Positions 50,501-60,684 of a stretch of DNA of 64,000 bases are shown in pieces (the first letter of the stretch is position 1; the number at the start of each line of letters is the position of its first letter). The stretch comes from Parvularia atlantis (Eukaryota; Opisthokonta; Rotosphaerida): contig CALSCO010001233.1 in the NCBI GenBank assembly GCA_943704415.1, positions 29,896 to 93,895 on the forward strand. Reading direction: 5' to 3'. The notes beneath the pieces are model-generated. The model saw only the letters and a list, made by a program, of their open reading frames with translations, was not told the DNA's origin and ran no database searches. The position numbers were made by a program, and so were the translations under genes.

Positions 50501-51511
50501 CGCAAGCGTGCCGTCCTCGTGGCCGGTCACAAACTGGTCGCCGCCCGCGTGCCAGCACATCGACTGGACGGGCTGCGCGGCGGCATGAGCGTGCACAGCG
50601 TGCGTGTATGTGGATGCGCACACCTGCGTGTTGGCGTACTTGAGCGCGATGGCGTGACGGTTGAGGTCCCACAGGATCACGGTGCCGTCGTCGTACGCGA
50701 CGAGCACGCTGTTCTCGTTGGCCGGGTTGCAGGCGATGCAGGCCACGGGCACGTCCCTGCCGGCGGTCGCTCAGCCGCCAAACGCAAGCGAGACAGGCGA
50801 CCGGCGACGTACGTGCAGTCTTCGGACGGGGTGATGGCGTACTTGCACATGGAGAACGCGGCGAGGTCAAACACGAGCACGCGCCCGTCGTCGATGCCGA
50901 AGAAGCAGTAGTTGCCGCTGGGCGTGAGCACGGCACAGGTGATGCTGGCGGCGCGCCCCCCGGTTGGAGCACGTGTCAGATCGCGCGCACGTGCCCATGA
51001 CAGCGCACGTGTCACGGAACGCCGCGCGCTTGATCGGCCCGGGCTCGCGCAGGCCCCACAGCTGCACGTGGCTCTTGCTGTCGATCGAGACGAGCCGCGC
51101 GGGGCCGGGCAGGAAGAACAGGTGCGTGATCTTGGCCACGCACGGCGCGTATAGCGTGACCTCGACGCCGTTGCCGCCGAGGCTGCGCGCCTCGCATCGG
51201 CGCTGTGCACCGACCGCACGCGCGCGCCACGCACACTTTGACGTCGCCAAAGAGCGAACCCGCGGCGACGAGCCCGAGCATGCTGTCGTACGCGATGGCC
51301 GTGCACGGATACGGCAGGCCGTGATGCGCGCTGCACATGTGCGGCCCCCGCGGTCAGCATCAGCGACGACGCGCGGCACGGGGCCGATCGCGCGGGCGGC
51401 GCACACGACGCGCGGCGAGAACGCGTCGCTGTCGACCGAGACCTCAAACACGGGCCCGGCGTAGGTCAGCTTGGACCGCGCCTTGGCCGTGAGACGGCGC
51501 AGCGTGTCCAT
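47593..51511 (-). CDS. Tomosyn (STXBP5/Sro7 family) with WD40 propellers and C-terminal R-SNARE motif
   Basis: Regulator of SNARE assembly in exocytosis. The N-terminus MDTLRRLTAKARSKLTYAGP is followed by Sro7/tomosyn-like WD repeats: CTAIAYDSMLGLVAAGSLFG, PARLVSIDSKSHVQLWGLRE, NYCFFGIDDGRVLVFDLA, VACIACNPANENSVLVAYDD then GTVILWDLNRHAIAL, and FVTGHEDGTLAIWDAASPKP. A later propeller has RVFATGHKDGVVQIW and LLSLPDNVY-type blades. The intron at 49308-49255 joins VTSH to YLVAGDALGGLMLLENRTG. The last exons give KLKSVGTSIRAVKSLF, VDEHVNVDGL and an R-SNARE segment, FSSAMRALQERGEKLNELSN then KTAELADEAAQFFELSRRLA, whose Arg in ERGEKL fits the zero layer; no transmembrane anchor follows, as in tomosyn. 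An ATG at 51604 would add 31 residues but overlaps the divergent gene. Confidence 0.88.
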
Positions 51512-51589
51512 GTCGCTCGCGGTAAATGACACGATGGCGTCTGCGAACGCGAATCCTACGGCGCCGCGTGTGCTCAGGTTTCCGCGGCC

Positions 51590-53303
51590 ATGGCGCAGCG
51601 CCATGTTGGGCGTCGGGCCGGCGCGCCCGGCGGCTTAACCGGCGGCGGAGGGCACTCGCGCAACGCGTCCGTGTCGTCGCAGACAAGCGCGGGCGAGGGC
51701 GGCGGCGTCGCGGCCGCGCACGACGACGTGCCCGTCACGCCCGTCTCGGCGCGCCCGCCGGCCGTGGGCAGCGCGCCCGCGACGCCGACCGGTGCGCGAT
51801 CGGCGCCGCGCGACGTTCGCATCCCGCTCACGAACGCTCCCCTCCCGCAACCAGCAACGGCGCAGGAGGAGCGGGCGCGGCGGCGCGCGCGCGGGCTGCT
51901 CAAGGACTTTTACGGCCTCGAGAAGAAGGCCGAGACCAAGACGGACCCGCTCGACATCGGTGCGTGGGACGCTGAGGCGGGAGAGGCGCGGCGGCTCACG
52001 GCGCGCCGCAGACGGCGCCGACTTTGACCAGGAGCTGTTTCTGCGCAAGATGCTCGCCGAGAAGCCGCTGGAGGAGCTGCTGCAGACCGACAACCAGTTT
52101 CACTCGGGTGCGCGGCAACGCACGCGTCGCACGCACCGCCGCATCCGACGACCGCGACACACCGCAGAGATCAAGAAGCTCGACAGCGACATGAAGACGC
52201 TCGTGTACGACAACTACAACAAGTTCATCAGCGCCACAGACGTGATCCGCAAGGTGCGTGCGCGCCCGCGGCCGCACGAGGGCCCGCGCCGACGGCGCCC
52301 GCGCGCAGATGAAGACCAACGTCGACGACATGAGCAAGGAGATGGACAAGCTGCGCAAGAACATGCAGCAGATTACCGAGGGCTCGAGCACGGTCAACAC
52401 GAGCCTGGTCGAGAAGCGCAACATAATCAACCAGCTCTCGGGCGTGCACGGGCTCATCCGCAAGGTGCGGCGGCGACAACGGCGGCGGCGGCGTGTCCTG
52501 CGCTAACATCGCTGGCGCGACGCAGATCGAGTTTGTCTTTGAGCTGCCCGCGCGCCTGCGCAAGTGCGTCGACGCCGAGGCGTACGGCCAGGGTGGGTGC
52601 CGCACGCGCACGGCAAGCGTACGCAATGCCTGAGCGCCCGCCGCGCAGCCTGGCGGTACTACTCGCGCACGAGCGCGGTGCTGAGCCACTACGGCAACCT
52701 GCCGTCGTTCGCGCCGATCCAGAAGGAGTGCGAGGTGATCATGAAGAAGGTCGCGCTCAAGCTGAACGAGCGGCTGAGCGATGAAACGGTCCGCCACCGC
52801 GCAAGGCTGCGTGGCCGAGCTTACGCGCTTCGCCGCCTCACAGACCAAGCCGCACGAGCTCACCGAGGCGGTGCAGATCCTGCTCGGCCTGAAAGAGTCG
52901 GCGCAGAACCTGTGGAAGGCCTACGTGAAGAGGTGCGTGCGGACGCGCGCATGCTGCGTCTGCTCACGACGCGACGCCGCAGCCAAAAGAAGGCGCTCCA
53001 GCTGTGCCTGCACCGCGCGAGCATCTTTGACCCGTCGGACCCGGAGGCCTTTGGCGTGGTCGAGGTCGTTGGCAAAGGTGCGCAGGGGCTGCGACCCTCG
53101 GCCGCACGCTCACATTGCTTTTGCGGGACAGACAACGTCGTTGTGTCGTACAAGATCCTCGAGCGCAAGTCGGGCAAGGCAATGTCAAACGCCTCGCCCG
53201 CGCCCGCCCCCGCGCCCGCGCCCGTACCCGCGCCCGTGCAGGCCCCGACTCCCGCGTCCACGCCCGCGTCCGCGCCCAACGATGCGGCCACTGGGGGCGC
53301 TGC

Positions 53304-53334
<31 letters not shown>

Positions 53335-55610
53335 TCCGCACCGCCAGCGCAGGCGCCGCGGCCCAAGGCGCTGCGATTCGACCCGTTCCTGCGCGTGGCG
53401 TACCTGCACGAGACGTTCCTGCGCGACTCGATGGAGTTCATCACGACGTATCTCAAGCTCTTCGTGTCGCCGCCGAGCGACGTGACACGCAGCGACCTGA
53501 CGGACGTGGTGCGCGGAAGGCGCCGTGCCGCACGCTCGCCGGCAGCTCACGCGCGCCGCGCAGAACCTTCGGGCGGCCGATGAGAACCTCGCGCGCATCG
53601 TTGAGGATCTGCAGAAGGAGTACTTTGGCGTGGTCGAGACGATCCTGGAGGGCCGCGGGCCGGGCATCGGGCCGCAGAACTTCATGGAGGCCCTCGCGCG
53701 CCTGGACGAGGACCTGCACGCGTTCGATCGGCACCTGAACGGTGCGGGCGCGGCGCACCGGCTGCGTGGAGGCTGTTGACGTCGGGCGCGGCTGCGCAGG
53801 GCGCTTCAAGCTGATCACGCGCGCGCGGCATGTCACGAACCACTTCTTGCTGACGTACGCCACGCGCGAGTTTGCCCTGGTCGGGGCGGCCTTTTCTGGT
53901 GCGCGTCTGCTCGCCGCAGCTGTTGCTTGGTTGCGACTGATAGGGCGCAGAGCGCCTCGGCTGGCTTGCGACTGTCGCGCGCAAGCTGTCGGCCTCAGGC
54001 GCGAGCACCGGATCGCCCGCCGTCCCCGCCGTCGCCGCCGAGCCCGCTCGCGACGCGCCCAAGAAGGACAAGGACGAGACTGCGACGCTGGTGCGTCCCT
54101 GCGCAGCGGCGTGAGCGCACTTGTGCGCTCACGCGGGCAGCGCGGCCAGATCATGGTCGACCCGAACTTTGAGGCGCGCCCGGACGAGCTCGTGCAGCTG
54201 GTGCATATGCTCAACGCGTCGCTGAGCCGCACGCTGAACGAGACGATGTCGCGGCTGGAGGTGCATGCGTTGGGGCGCGCGGCTGCTGCGAGCACCGACA
54301 GACGCACCGCACGGCGCTCAGGTGTTTGCGATCGTCGACGAGACGTTCATGCACGCGCACCTGCCTGCGTACGTGCAGGCGGTGTTCCGCGAGGCGTCCA
54401 ACTTCTGGATGGCGATCGGCAGCGAGGTCATGGTGCGGCAGCACGGCGATGGCTGCCCATGCGCCCGTGTGGCTGATGTTGCCCGCCCCGCAGTCGGTCG
54501 GCCTGCAGAGCGGCGGCGGCGCGACCGTGCCACTGCTCACGCTCATCCTCGCGAAGCTCTCGAACGAGTTTGACGGCATGACGATCTCGACCATGTACGC
54601 GCGCATGGTCGAGGTGTTTTCGTCCGGCATGCGGCGCTCGGCGGTCGCCACGGAGCAGAACGAGGCGCGGGCGCTGCAGCGACGCAACGCGGAGGTGCGC
54701 GGGCGGCGCGTGGGTGGTGCTGCGCTGACGCGGGTGCGGGCAGTTGCTGCTGCAGCGCTACGTCGAGTTGCAGGGGCAGAAGATGGCCGCGCTCGTCCGG
54801 CTCAACATTGAGACGGCCAGGTGGCTCACGGCGCGCGAGCCGCGCAAGCCGTCCAAGGTGCGCGCGCTGTGCGTGCACATGTTCGCTGACAGGCGCGCGA
54901 GTGCAGCTGTGGGAGCAGATCGTCGACGACTTTACGCAGATGGACGCGCACGTGGAGCAGATGTACGAGCGTGACGTGTCCAACTCGCGCCAGTCGTCCG
55001 GTACGTGCACGTGCGCGCATCGCGCGCCTTCTGCTCGCTCACTGCGGCCGGCTGCGCAGAGTCGAGCCACTCGCGCCGCGTGCGTCCCGTGACCAAGTCG
55101 GCCAGCGGCGCCATGGCGCGCCCGCGCGACCTCTCGCGCAACGACCCGTTCACGACGTGCGTTGCCGTGCGGCGGGAGCGGCGACAGGGCGCGGCACTGA
55201 CGGCGCGCGCTCAGCAACACGATCGACAAACTGTTCCGGCAGAAGATTGAGGTGTTTGTGCCGGTCGAACAGAGCCGCAACGCGGTGCTCGCGGCCGTCA
55301 TCAAGATCGTGCTCAAGGCGTTCAGCGAGTACCTGCGCCTGCGCACGTTTGGCCGCAACGGCTACCAGCAGATTCAGGTCGACGCCGAGTATCTGCGCGT
55401 GAACCTGTGGCGGTTCGCGCCCGAGGGGTGCGTGTGTCTGCTCGTCGCCTGCCGCGGAGCGCGACCGGGCTCACGCGCCCGCGCAGCCTGCTGGGCAACA
55501 TGGTCGACGAGGTTGTCTCGAGCGCGCAGAGCCGCTGCACCGACCCCGTGCCGATGGAGCCCGGCGTGCTCGAGAAGGTGCTCGCGGCGAGCGAGGGCGA
55601 GGCCGCATGA
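51590..55610 (+). CDS. VPS51: VPS51 (GARP/EARP tethering complex subunit)
   Basis: Subunit shared by the GARP and EARP complexes that tether endosome-derived vesicles at the trans-Golgi and recycling endosomes. A Ser/Pro-rich N-terminus leads to ARGLLKDFYGLEKK and DFDQELFLRKMLAEKPLEEL, then LLQTDNQFHS, EIKKLDSDMKTLVYDNYNKF, ISATDVIRK, MKTNVDDMSKEMDKLRKNMQ, and NIINQLSGVHGLIRK joined to QIEFVFELPARLRKCV. This matches human VPS51 (SDMQTLVYENYNKFISATD, LAGVHALLRKLQFLFELP) segment by segment. Downstream exons hold a Pro/Ala-rich insert (53185-53365), then helical exocyst-like repeats such as RFDPFLRVAYLHETFLRDSM, ENLARIVEDLQKEYFGVVET, LLQRYVELQGQKMAALVRLN, and ALLKAFSEYLRLRTFG-like ends, finishing with MVDEVVSSAQSRC and TGA 55608-55610. 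More than ten introns. Its start is 78 bases from tomosyn's. Confidence 0.9.
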
Positions 55611-57156
55611 TATTTTGCTGCTGAACTGTCCCGGTGTTGTTCCACTGATCTGGAAGCATGGCAGTCAACGTCAAACACCAAGTCAGGGCCACCCGAAGAG
55701 CCCGGTTACTTCAGTACACACGATTGACTTGGAGCACAAACCACACAAATTTGACTGAGCTTAAGCTTCCAGGCTTGCACTGACAAAACTAGAGAAACGG
55801 AAAAGACAACACTGACATGCCGGAGATATTCGCTTGCGCAGAGGGCATGGGATAGAGTTTTAGTCAGCGGCCTTCACGTCGACTAAAGCGAGAAAAAGTT
55901 CGCTTGTGCGGCCCTGTGAGACGTTATATTGGTAGCGCAGCACCGGGTGTCCCTCACCATGTTGCGCGGCAGGATTGACTCTGCAGAAGTAGACATGCAC
56001 CGTTGCCTGCGTAGCGCGACGAAAAGCTGAGCATATAACGGCTCAGTTTGCACTAGCAAAACATACGTGTGAGTGGCCCGTCGCAAGGGTCTGATACCTC
56101 GGCAGAGCGTAGCGCCTGCGTGCCGCAATGAGATTGACGTTTTTGTCAGGATCTCCTCTTGGCGTCTGGGCGCGGCGAGACGTCAGAATGAGCTGCAGAA
56201 AGATTGTGAACAAAACGAAACCTTCCAGTGAATTTTCACCGTCAGACGAAATTGATTCCTGGCCGGAGCAACTTGCATGCGCCGATCGTTGAAGTCCGTG
56301 TGAAAACACGCAGCCACTCGCACCTTTTCTGCATGAGCCGTGAGAGCTTGATGAAACTTAACAGGCAGCGTAAATTAGTCGAACACGGCAGGGCCTATAT
56401 ACGAACCGCAGAGGCGCGAGTCGCGGACCAGTTCATGTTCAAGCAGTTGATGAGCTTGGCGTGTGTGAAGACGTTCTGTTTAGCCTCGTTCTCCGTCAGC
56501 GTGCCTGTCTCGTCGTTGACCCACTGTGTGCTCTGGTAGCTTGTATCGATGCGGTCAGGGCAGCCGCGCAAGCGCAATCATGATTCCACTCACCGCAAGT
56601 TGTGGCAACTAGTGCCAAATATCAGCCACTTGGGATGACTCGCAGATCCACACGGGAAAGAGATGCGGCAAGCTTGATACGCTGCTTGTTGGGCCGTGTA
56701 GGACCATCCCCAGAATGTATTCACCCGGATGGAACTGTGCTGCGCACAGGCCCTTAGTATTGCTGTTACCAACCGAATGACGTACACGTACCTGCTGGTG
56801 GTTCAACCTGATTGGCGCAAACACCAACCAGAAAGGCCTGAAAATCCTTGTATCGTTGTCGTCGTTTTCACCTGTGTCTTGGACGTCGCGTACGCAGCGA
56901 CGCACTAGGCACCTGACTTGGACGAGACCTCCTTCGGTGGGCACTTGCACCCGCTGGACTTGCTTGCCGACTCGGCTATGGGGGCGCAGGCCGTACTGAT
57001 GCCGCAGGTGCCGGCTTTGCTCTTCTTTTTCTTCCATGCCAAGCCACGTCGTCAGCGCAGCCTCGTCCAGTGCCACCAGCGGCAGCGGCTGGTCGCGAGC
57101 CACATGACCCTTCATTCGTGCCAGAATCTGGCAATCCCAAAACAACACACACAAGC
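55611..57156. other. Composition-shifted stretch without a secure gene
   Basis: About 1.5 kb between the VPS51 stop and the NOP9 start. G+C falls to roughly half, and third-position bias disappears. Short open frames exist on both strands (for example 56228-56539 on the plus strand and 56043-56309 on the minus strand), but none has recognisable motifs, codon bias or the usual intron signals. The last part (56900-57120) returns to high G+C. There the minus strand can be read as MKGHVARDQPLPLVALDEAA and onward to 56609, or in another frame as a Cys-rich end (KAGTCGISTACAPIAE, SGCKCPPKEV). Neither reading is decisive. Confidence 0.6.
56609..57106 (-). CDS. Doubtful open frame antisense-upstream of NOP9
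   Basis: An uninterrupted minus-strand frame starts at about 57106 with MKGHVARDQPLPLVALDEAA and runs to TGA near 56609 (ending SSQVADIWH), about 165 residues. The first 60 codons are GC3-rich; the rest crosses into the low-GC stretch and loses the bias. No motif is recognised. A competing frame over 56917-57015 encodes a Cys/Lys-rich tail, so the coding status is open. If real it would be divergent with NOP9 with about 50 bases between starts. Confidence 0.22.
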   Translation of the reverse strand, partial: HVARDQPLPLVALDEAALTTWLGMEEKEEQSRHLRHQYGLRPHSRVGKQVQRVQVPTEGGLVQVRCLVRRCVRDVQDTGENDDNDTRIFRPFWLVFAPIRLNHQQVRVRHSVGNSNTKGLCAAQFHPGEYILGMVLHGPTSSVSSLPHLFPVWICESSQVADIWH

Positions 57157-60118
57157 ATGACACGCGCGAAACGGCCACGTGGCGCGTCTGCCACCGCCGC
57201 GTTCTTCGAGGACCGGGCGCCTGCCGAGGCTGCGGACGCGCAGCAGCACGAGGACGAGCAGGAGGCCGAGCTCGAGCGGCAGCAGCAGCCGCCGCGCGCC
57301 AAGCGGCGGAAGCAGGAGAAGCAGGCGGCGCCCGAGGAGCTCGCAGCGGCCTCGCACGTTGACGGCGAGCGGCGGCGCAAGCGCGCCCCGCCGCAGAAGC
57401 TGCTCGAGCCCGAGACGCGCTCGTACTTTGAGAACGTGGAGACGCTGCTGGGCGACGTCGCGGCCAACTTTGCGACGGACGAGGGTGCGGCGTGTCGCTG
57501 CCCGTCAACGATGCTGACGCGACGACAGATCGTGACCTGTTTGTGAGCAACGTCTACCGCGAGATGGATGGCCAGGAGGGCCACCTCGCGACCGACCCGG
57601 ACGGCAGCCGCATCCTCGAGCGCCTGTTGGGCGTGTCGACGGCGGCGCAGGCGCGCTGGCTGCTGCACCGAATGGCGGGCGACGTCGGCTTTGTCATGAC
57701 GCACCGCAACGGCTCGCACGTGCTCCAGACGCTGCTCGCGCGCGTGCCCGAGTGGCTCAAGGTGCGTGTTGCACGTGCACACTTAAAGTGTGCGGGAGGG
57801 CGGCTCACGGCGGAGAGCGCAGGCCGCCGACGGCCAGGGCGCGAGCGAGCCCGCGACCGGCGAGACGCCGTCGCTCGAGCAGCTCGTGGTCAACGTGTGC
57901 ACGGTGCGGCTCGGCGGCTGTTGTAACTCGTCTGACGGTCCCGGCATGTGAGCGCAGGAGATCGCGCCCGACGCGCTCATGCTCACGTACGACGCCTACG
58001 CCTCGCACGTCGTGCGCGTGCTGCTCAACGTGCTGGCCGGGCGCCCCGTCGAGACGCTCACGCGGTCCAAGAACTCGAAGCGGTACCGGCAGGACTCGCA
58101 GCTGTCGACCGCGAGCGCGTTCGACTGGCTGGTGCGCAGCCGCTGCGCCGCGCACCGCCGACAAGCGGGCGCAGGAGTCACGCAAGCCGCCGACGCCTGC
58201 GTTTGCACGCGCGCTGCTGGACCTGACGGGCGCACTGCTGGGCGAGCGCACGGGCGAGGAGCTGCGGTCGACGCTGCGCGACATGGCGGCCAACGCGACA
58301 TCGTCGCCCGTGCTGCAGGTGCGTGTGCTACTGTGCGCGCGTGATCGCTGCCGTGGCTGACTGACGCCCGCGCGGGCCGTGCAGCTGCTCCTGCTCGTGC
58401 ATGCCGGCAACAAGCCCGTGCTGACGTCGCTGCTGAACGCGCTGCTGCTCGGTGCGCGGGCCCACATGCTACAACGCGGCGAGCTGAACAGCACTGCGTG
58501 CGCCTCGGCAGACAACGAGGACACCGCCGTCGCACCAATCAAGCGCTACGACAGCGAGTTTGCTGCGCGGGGCATCCGCGACGGCGTGTGCAGCCACCTG
58601 TTTGAGATCGTGCTGCAGGTGCGTTGCTGTGCGTCTCGCGGCGCCCACTCACGCGCTCACAGGTGGCCCCGCCCGAGGTGTACCTCGGCCTGTACGTGGC
58701 GCAGTTTCGCGGACAGCTGGCGGACCTGTGCCGCGACGGCGTGGCCAACTTTGTGGTGCGGCTGCGCGTGCTGCCGTGCGTGCTGCTCCGCTTACGCGGC
58801 CGCGGGCGGCAGGTCGCCCACCTCGTCGCGACGTCCAAGTCGGCCGTGCACGCCGACATGCTACTCGACGAGCTTATGCCCGAGCTGCCGTTCCTGCTGC
58901 GTGCGTTCGGTCATCGGCTGGCGTTGCACGCACGGACGTGCTGACGACCGCGCCCGCAGTCAATAACCGCGCCGGCATCGTCCATCGCATGGCCGAGATG
59001 TGCGCGCGCTTCCCGGGGCCGCGACAGAAGCGCCTGATGCAGGTGCGCACGGCGAAGCGCCCCTTTGTGCTGCACTCATGGCTTTCGTGCAGGCCATCGC
59101 GCGCACGCTCAATGGGCACCTGCCCCAGCACCGCAAGATGCTTTTGCACCTGCTCCTGCAGCTGCGTGTGGCGCCGGTGCGTGCTGAAGAGGTGGCGAGT
59201 GCGTGCGTCGGGCCTGACGCGCGGTGCAGGAGACGGGCGAGTACGACGAGGCGGGGCAGTCCTTTGTGACGCCGCTGGGCGCGCAGATCGCGGGCGCGTT
59301 GTTCCTCTTCACGGCGACGGAGCAGGTCCCGCTCGCGCTGAGCCTCATGTCGGCGTCGGCCGAGACGCTCGCGGGCTGGTGCAAGACGCTCGGCGGGAGC
59401 CGCATGATCGAGAGCTTCCTTGACGGCAAGGCGCCGGCCGAGCTCAAGCTCAAGCTCGTGCGCAAGCTCGCCGGTCACTATTGCGAGGTGCGCCGCGCTC
59501 CGCTGCCTGCGCGCGGTGCACCGCTGACGGCCGCGGCGCAGCTCGCCTGCGACAAGTACGGCAGCCACACGCTCGACACGTGCTGGAAGCACTCGGCCAT
59601 CGAGCAGAAGGAGAAGATCGCCGGTGCGCGCCACACACGGCACACAGACCGATGGAGGGCTGACTGTGCGTGCCGCGCAGACGAGCTGGCCGAGCACGAG
59701 AAGACGCTCGCGGGCGACTACTACGGGCGCTTCGCGCTGCGCAACTGCCAGGTGCAGCAGTTCCGGCGGTGCGTGCGGGCTGGACGCCTTGCAGCACGCG
59801 CGCCTGACTGCCGCGCGACAGGCGCAAGGACGACTGGCGCCAGCGCGAGCAGGGCCGCAACCGCAAGGTGGCGCTGTTTGCGGACCTGTTTGAGGACGAC
59901 GCAGCCGCCGCTCCGGCAACGTCTTCGGGCACCACGACGCCGTCTACGCAGCGCGGTGCGCGCGGTCGCGACCGCGAGCACAGCACCTGACGCCCCCCGC
60001 GCGTCTTCCCGCAGAGCGCGATCTGATGCGCGCGATGGACCGCGAATACGACCACCACCTGGCCATCCTTGGCTTCCCGCGCGGCGTGCCCTCTCGACCC
60101 GAGCCAGCACGCGTGTGA
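57157..60118 (+). CDS. NOP9: NOP9-like Pumilio-repeat nucleolar protein
   Basis: RNA-binding PUF-like protein needed for early 40S ribosome biogenesis. A Lys/Arg/Glu-rich N-terminus precedes TRSYFENVETLLGDV. Pumilio-like repeats follow: VNVYREMDGQEG-type entry (VSNVYREMDGQEGHLATDPD), GSRILERLLGVST, FVMTHRNGSHVLQTLLARVP, LTYDAYASHVVRVLLNVLAG, GIRDGVCSHLFEIVLQ, SFVTPLGAQIAGALFLF, LGGSRMIESFLDGKAP, LACDKYGSHTLDTCWKHSAI, and LAGDYYGRFALRNCQVQQF. The next exon reads DDWRQREQGRNRKVALFADL, like the family's WR...RKV end. A final intron (donor GTGCGCGCGG near 59955, acceptor CCCGCAG near 60022) adds LMRAMDREYDHHLAILGFPR and ends at TGA 60116-60118. Without that splice the frame would stop at 59990. 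About 15 introns. Repeat order and spacing fit NOP9. Confidence 0.82.
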
Positions 60119-60188
60119 GCGGTGCCGCATGAGCTCATGTTTTGCGCGATTTTTGGCGCCAAAGCGTTCAAAGTATTGTGACAGACGC

Positions 60189-60426
60189 ATGACGGACGGC
60201 GCGCTGCTCGACGACCTGCTGGCGCTGGCCGCGGCCGACGACGACGGCGTGCTCGACCTGCCGCTCGACGTCGACGTGGACGTGGAGGCGCTCATGCGCG
60301 TGGACGGGCGGGCGGCCGTGGCGGACGAGAGCGTGCCGGCAACGACGGCGACAGCGGCGCCAGACGGGCTGCGCGAGTTCCTGCGCGGGCTGCAGCTGGA
60401 CGAGTGCTGGGAGCGGTTCCGTGCCG

Positions 60427-60471
<45 letters not shown>

Positions 60472-60652
60472 GCTGGTGAGCACGGCAGCGCAAGAAAGCG
60501 TGACGCGCGAGTGCGCACGCAGGACATCTGCACCGTCGACGACCTGCGCGAGCTGCACCTTAGCGACGACGACCTGATCAAGCTCGGCGTAAGCACGATC
60601 GGCAAGCGGCGCAAGCTGCAGCTGGCCCTCAGGGTGCCCTCGGCGCCCGCAC

Positions 60653-60684
<32 letters not shown>

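Noticed and set aside
51509-51604. Upstream tomosyn start at 51604 (MALRHGRG), overlapping the VPS51 start head-to-head
   Set aside because: The Met at 51511 (MDTLRRLTAKARSKL) gives a family-like N-terminus without the overlap. The longer start cannot be excluded but is not needed.
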